Under the pieces are notes generated by a model. It ran no database searches and was not told where the DNA came from. It saw only the letters and a list, made by a program, of their open reading frames with translations. A stretch of 7,635 nucleotides of DNA from an uncultured Clostridium sp. (GTDB lineage: Bacteria > Bacillota > Clostridia > Lachnospirales > Lachnospiraceae): assembly GCA_902464345.1 (NCBI GenBank), contig CABQJA010000106.1, positions 1-7,635 on the forward strand. The letters run 5' to 3'. Positions within the stretch are counted from its first letter, which is position 1, and every line of letters begins with the position of its first letter. Position numbers and translations under genes: made by a program. Positions 5,634 through 7,635 of this stretch are shown here, in pieces.

Positions 5634-6437
5634 TTAATTCAGGCTCTGCGCCTTATAGCCTTCCGCTATGATATCCAGCTCTCTGCTGAATCGCTCCAGC
5701 TGCTCCAGATCCTGTGTCGCGAAGATCTGATAGAACTCATCCTGTATCTTCAGAACCTCTCTTTTATTCGCCACATGATACAGATTCTGGATATTGACAA
5801 GAATATCGGATACTACATTCGCCTTGATCGTGAACATATTCTGTGCGTCAATGATCTCATCGCGCACGGAAGACATCTCGGAATCCAGCGCTACAATCGC
5901 ATCGGATGCCGCATATAAGCGCTCCCGTACATGTGCCGGCATATTACCATGATACTTATACTGCAGGGAATGCTCGATCGTAGCCCAGAAATTCATTGCC
6001 ATCGTCCGGATCTGAATCTCTGCCTGCAGCCGCTTCGTTCCCTCTAATGTATACACGTCATAATAGACAATAATATGATAGCTTCGATATCCGCTCTCCT
6101 TGTAATTCGATATATAATCCTTTTCGCATTTGATCTCCATATCCTTGCGGTTCCGGATAATCTCAACAACCTTATCAATATCTTCTACAAACTGACACAT
6201 GATACGGATTCCCGCAATATCGTCAATCTCATCCTCGATCTCTTCAATCGCCAGATGCTTCTTATTCATTTTGTCCAGAATACTGGAAATCTTCTTGACC
6301 CGTCCTACCACCTGCTCAATCGGGGAATATTGTCCCTTACTCCGATATTCCTCAATAATATGATTGAATTTTACCACCAGTTCATTTACCGCAAGCTGAT
6401 AAGGCGACAAAATCTCCCGCCATAATTGTATTTCCAT
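5634..6437 (-). CDS. relQ: RelQ-type small alarmone synthetase, (p)ppGpp synthase
   Basis: The enzyme transfers pyrophosphate from ATP to GTP or GDP to make the stringent-response alarmones; it acts in the cytoplasm. The 267 residues align by eye, almost without gaps, with my recollection of Bacillus subtilis RelQ/YjbM over the first about 205: WREILSPYQLAV at the N-terminus, SPIEQVVGRVKKISSIL, DIAGIRIMCQFV (73-84), ESGYRSYH (114-121) for nucleotide binding and EIQIRTMAMNFWATIEHS with catalytic Glu140. There is no HD hydrolase domain, so it is synthase-only. About 60 extra residues at the C-terminus (from about 207) are absent from B. subtilis RelQ and look helical. The ATG at 6437 has AGGGGTGG upstream and gives the full-length N-terminus; a stop lies in frame nine codons before. 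It has its own promoter and a structured leader. Confidence 0.93.
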   Translation of the reverse strand: MEIQLWREILSPYQLAVNELVVKFNHIIEEYRSKGQYSPIEQVVGRVKKISSILDKMNKKHLAIEEIEDEIDDIAGIRIMCQFVEDIDKVVEIIRNRKDMEIKCEKDYISNYKESGYRSYHIIVYYDVYTLEGTKRLQAEIQIRTMAMNFWATIEHSLQYKYHGNMPAHVRERLYAASDAIVALDSEMSSVRDEIIDAQNMFTIKANVVSDILVNIQNLYHVANKREVLKIQDEFYQIFATQDLEQLERFSRELDIIAEGYKAQSLN

Positions 6438-6495
6438 ATGTAACCACCCCTGATATTTTTGTCATCCATCGCTGATCGATGACCTGCGTGTGCAT
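6382..6495 (-). CDS. Possible leader ORF (37 codons) overlapping the relQ start out of frame
   Basis: An ATG at 6495 lies seven bases after a perfect AAGGAGG (6509-6503), the strongest ribosome binding site near this promoter. It opens a 37-codon frame (MHTQVIDQRWMTK...) that runs past the relQ ATG in another frame and stops at 6382. The ATG sits at the loop/stem edge of a perfect hairpin (6488-6503). The peptide resembles nothing I know. It may be a translated regulatory leader, or the Shine-Dalgarno may be used differently or by chance. A frameshift in relQ is not needed to explain it, because relQ is already full length from 6437. Confidence 0.35.
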   Translation of the reverse strand: MHTQVIDQRWMTKISGVVTYGNTIMAGDFVALSACGK

Positions 6496-6503
6496 CCGCA
6501 CAC
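6461..6503 (-). promoter_or_regulatory. Tandem hairpins in the relQ leader
   Basis: In the minus-strand transcript GTGTGC and GCACAC form a perfect six-base-pair stem with a GGAT loop (6488-6503) that starts on the last G of the AAGGAGG and includes the leader-ORF ATG. Four bases later GTCATC and GATGAC can pair (6461-6483), with an alternative inner stem CATCG / CGATG. The relQ ribosome binding site and ATG follow 23 bases after the second hairpin, so folding could affect initiation at both starts. Confidence 0.45.
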
Positions 6504-6522
6504 CTCCTTAGTACGTTGTTAT

Positions 6523-6551
6523 ATTATAACATACCTTTCTTGAAATTCCAA
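6523..6551 (-). promoter_or_regulatory. Sigma-A-type promoter for relQ
   Basis: On the minus strand TTGGAA (6551-6546) is followed, with an ideal 17-bp spacer, by TATAAT (6528-6523), preceded by TG as an extended -10 (TGTTATAAT). Transcription should start near 6516, giving a leader of about 79 nt before the relQ ATG. The promoter lies between the end of the M23 gene and the leader hairpins, showing that relQ heads its own transcription unit. Confidence 0.8.
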
Positions 6552-6581
6552 CGAAAGCCGTGCTCAAAAGCAGACCTTTCT

Positions 6582-7334
6582 CTACACGTTTCCCTGTTTT
6601 TCCTGAAGTTTTTTCAAAAACAGATATGGATTGATGCTGATTTCTGTTCCGTCCTCCTGATAGAAATAGATTCCGACATGCAAATGCGTATCAAACATTC
6701 CGGTAGTGCCCTCTTCACCGTAACCGGAGTTTCCCATAAATCCAAGCAGTTGTCCGGCATATACGGTATCTCCCGGCTTCAGGCCTGCCGCATAGGAATA
6801 TAAATGTGCATAGTAATAATAAATACCGCCCTCAGATTCTATTCCGATTCGCCAGCCGCCAAGCGTCAGCCAGCCCATATTCCGTACCACACCGTCCGTC
6901 ATGCTGACGACCGGGATCCGTCCGGGTTCATTCCGGATATCCATAACATCCGTTCCTTCATGCACCCGGTTACCGCCATACGTCCTCTCTCCATACCAGG
7001 AATCACAATATTCAATCTCCTGAATGTAGGACTTTTCAACCGGGAAATATATCAGCTCACGATTTATGGTATTATCTATCTTCTGAAGCTCCTCATCATA
7101 GCTTTCGATTGTCCGGTACGGATTCAGATACTCCTCGGGATTCGCCCGAAACCGTTCCAGATTCTTCTCATATCGCAGCTTATAATTTATCGTTATCTGT
7201 GCGTCCGTCACATGCCACTCTACTCCGATTATCAGAAGCAGTGCCGCTATCAGCAGACCTCTGCGACAGATTTTCCTGAAGGATCCCCTTTGATTCATAT
7301 ATGATATTCCGCTACCCGGATTCTCTCTGTTCAT
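6582..7334 (-). CDS. Membrane-anchored M23-family (LytM-type) metallopeptidase
   Basis: M23 enzymes cut peptide cross-links of peptidoglycan outside the cell. The 250-residue protein has a basic N-terminus, one hydrophobic helix (about 26-38) without a clear cleavage site, so it is probably a signal anchor, then a linker of about 75 residues with coiled-coil-like character. The M23 domain spans about 105-240. Its zinc ligands are all present: H125 and D129 in HEGTD and H219 in THLHVG; H167 in YYYYAHL and H217 are the usual catalytic histidines. With a complete set it is probably active rather than one of the degenerate activator types. The ATG at 7334 follows AGGGGA and is preferred to a later in-frame ATG (7298) that lacks a good site. 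It lies 50 bp after the RNase HI gene and is followed by the relQ promoter. Confidence 0.92.
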   Translation of the reverse strand: MNRENPGSGISYMNQRGSFRKICRRGLLIAALLLIIGVEWHVTDAQITINYKLRYEKNLERFRANPEEYLNPYRTIESYDEELQKIDNTINRELIYFPVEKSYIQEIEYCDSWYGERTYGGNRVHEGTDVMDIRNEPGRIPVVSMTDGVVRNMGWLTLGGWRIGIESEGGIYYYYAHLYSYAAGLKPGDTVYAGQLLGFMGNSGYGEEGTTGMFDTHLHVGIYFYQEDGTEISINPYLFLKKLQEKQGNV

Positions 7335-7384
7335 CTTATGTCCCCTATCCGGGATTCAGAACTCTGTGCTTCTGACGGACAGCC

Positions 7385-7635
7385 TTATGACTGTTCCTCA
7401 TATCCGGTATCCACCGAAAGGTCTCTGCCATCTGCAGCCTGCGTAGCCAGTGTATCACACCGCTCATTCTGCGGATGTCCGGCATGTCCCTTTACCCAGT
7501 GGTATTGAACCGAATGCGGACTCATTGCCTGTAACAACCGCTTCCATAAATCTATATTTTTAACCGGATTTTTGGTTCCGAGCTTCCAGTTTTTCTGCAG
7601 CCAGCCCTGAATCCAGTTCTCATTAAACGCCTTTA
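7385..7635 (-). CDS. rnhA: Ribonuclease HI, C-terminal part (5' end outside the window)
   Basis: RNase HI cleaves RNA in RNA:DNA hybrids and removes R-loops and primers. The visible 82 residues match the C-terminal half of the Escherichia coli type enzyme: WIQGWLQKNWKLGTKNPVKN then LWKRLL, corresponding to its basic-protrusion region, then HWVKGHAGHPQNERCDTLA. This last motif holds the equivalents of His124 and the fourth metal-binding Asp (Asp134). The end DTGYEE corresponds to the E. coli C-terminus. The other catalytic acids (Asp10, Glu48, Asp70) lie beyond the right edge. The stop TAA is at 7385-7387. The presence of the basic-protrusion sequence distinguishes it from shorter archaeal or viral forms. 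Confidence 0.95.
   Translation of the reverse strand, partial: KAFNENWIQGWLQKNWKLGTKNPVKNIDLWKRLLQAMSPHSVQYHWVKGHAGHPQNERCDTLATQAADGRDLSVDTGYEEQS

Noticed and set aside
6382..6495. A frameshifted, longer relQ beginning at the ATG at 6495
   Set aside because: The relQ frame has a stop nine codons before 6437, and the product from 6437 already begins at the expected family N-terminus.
6551..6581. Imperfect hairpin after the M23 gene stop, considered as a terminator
   Set aside because: The stem is broken by mismatches and no T-run follows on the minus strand.
7349..7368. TCAGAA / TTCTGA inverted repeat between the RNase HI and M23 genes
   Set aside because: AT-rich six-base stem without a T-run; too weak to call a terminator, and the 50-bp spacing fits co-transcription.

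Overview
The window reads as an ordinary chromosomal stretch of a low-to-moderate GC Firmicute, most likely a Clostridia / Lachnospiraceae-type gut anaerobe. That is inferred from the protein sequences (a RelQ-type alarmone synthase, a RecU resolvase, and a Cys-rich protein paired with a radical SAM enzyme), from the strong AGGAGG-type ribosome binding sites and from a canonical sigma-A-like promoter. No database was searched. All convincing genes lie on the minus strand, so transcription runs from high to low coordinates; the open frames on the plus strand look like shadows.

In order of transcription: (i) 7635-6582 holds the 3' end of an RNase HI gene and a membrane-anchored M23 (LytM-type) endopeptidase. 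(ii) A good promoter at 6523-6551 and a structured leader drive a RelQ-like (p)ppGpp synthetase (6437-5634). The leader has a consensus Shine-Dalgarno, a small out-of-frame ORF and two hairpins. (iii) After a hairpin that may be a weak terminator comes a tightly packed cluster: an RsmF/NOL1-type rRNA m5C methyltransferase, a HAD hydrolase coupled to it by a TAATG junction, an unrecognised two-helix membrane protein, an RluA-family pseudouridine synthase, a RecU-type Holliday junction resolvase overlapping it, and a membrane protein with a zinc-ribbon-like Cys cluster. (iv) A further promoter region (713-846) precedes a two-gene unit. Its first gene encodes a protein with a Cys-rich head, a hydrophobic segment ending in a lipobox-like LAGC and a Ser/Glu/Thr repeat tail. 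Its second is an overlapping radical SAM gene cut off by the left edge of the window.

The middle cluster mixes rRNA modification (RsmF-like, RluA-like), stringent-response signalling (RelQ) and recombination (RecU). It is plausibly a growth/ribosome-linked housekeeping neighbourhood. The least explained parts are the radical SAM / Cys-rich pair at the left and the paired hairpins on both sides of relQ, which sit just upstream of the relQ and rsmF-like start codons and share the same 6-bp stem sequence. No RNA genes, insertion sequences, CRISPR arrays or intergenic gaps over 300 bases were seen.
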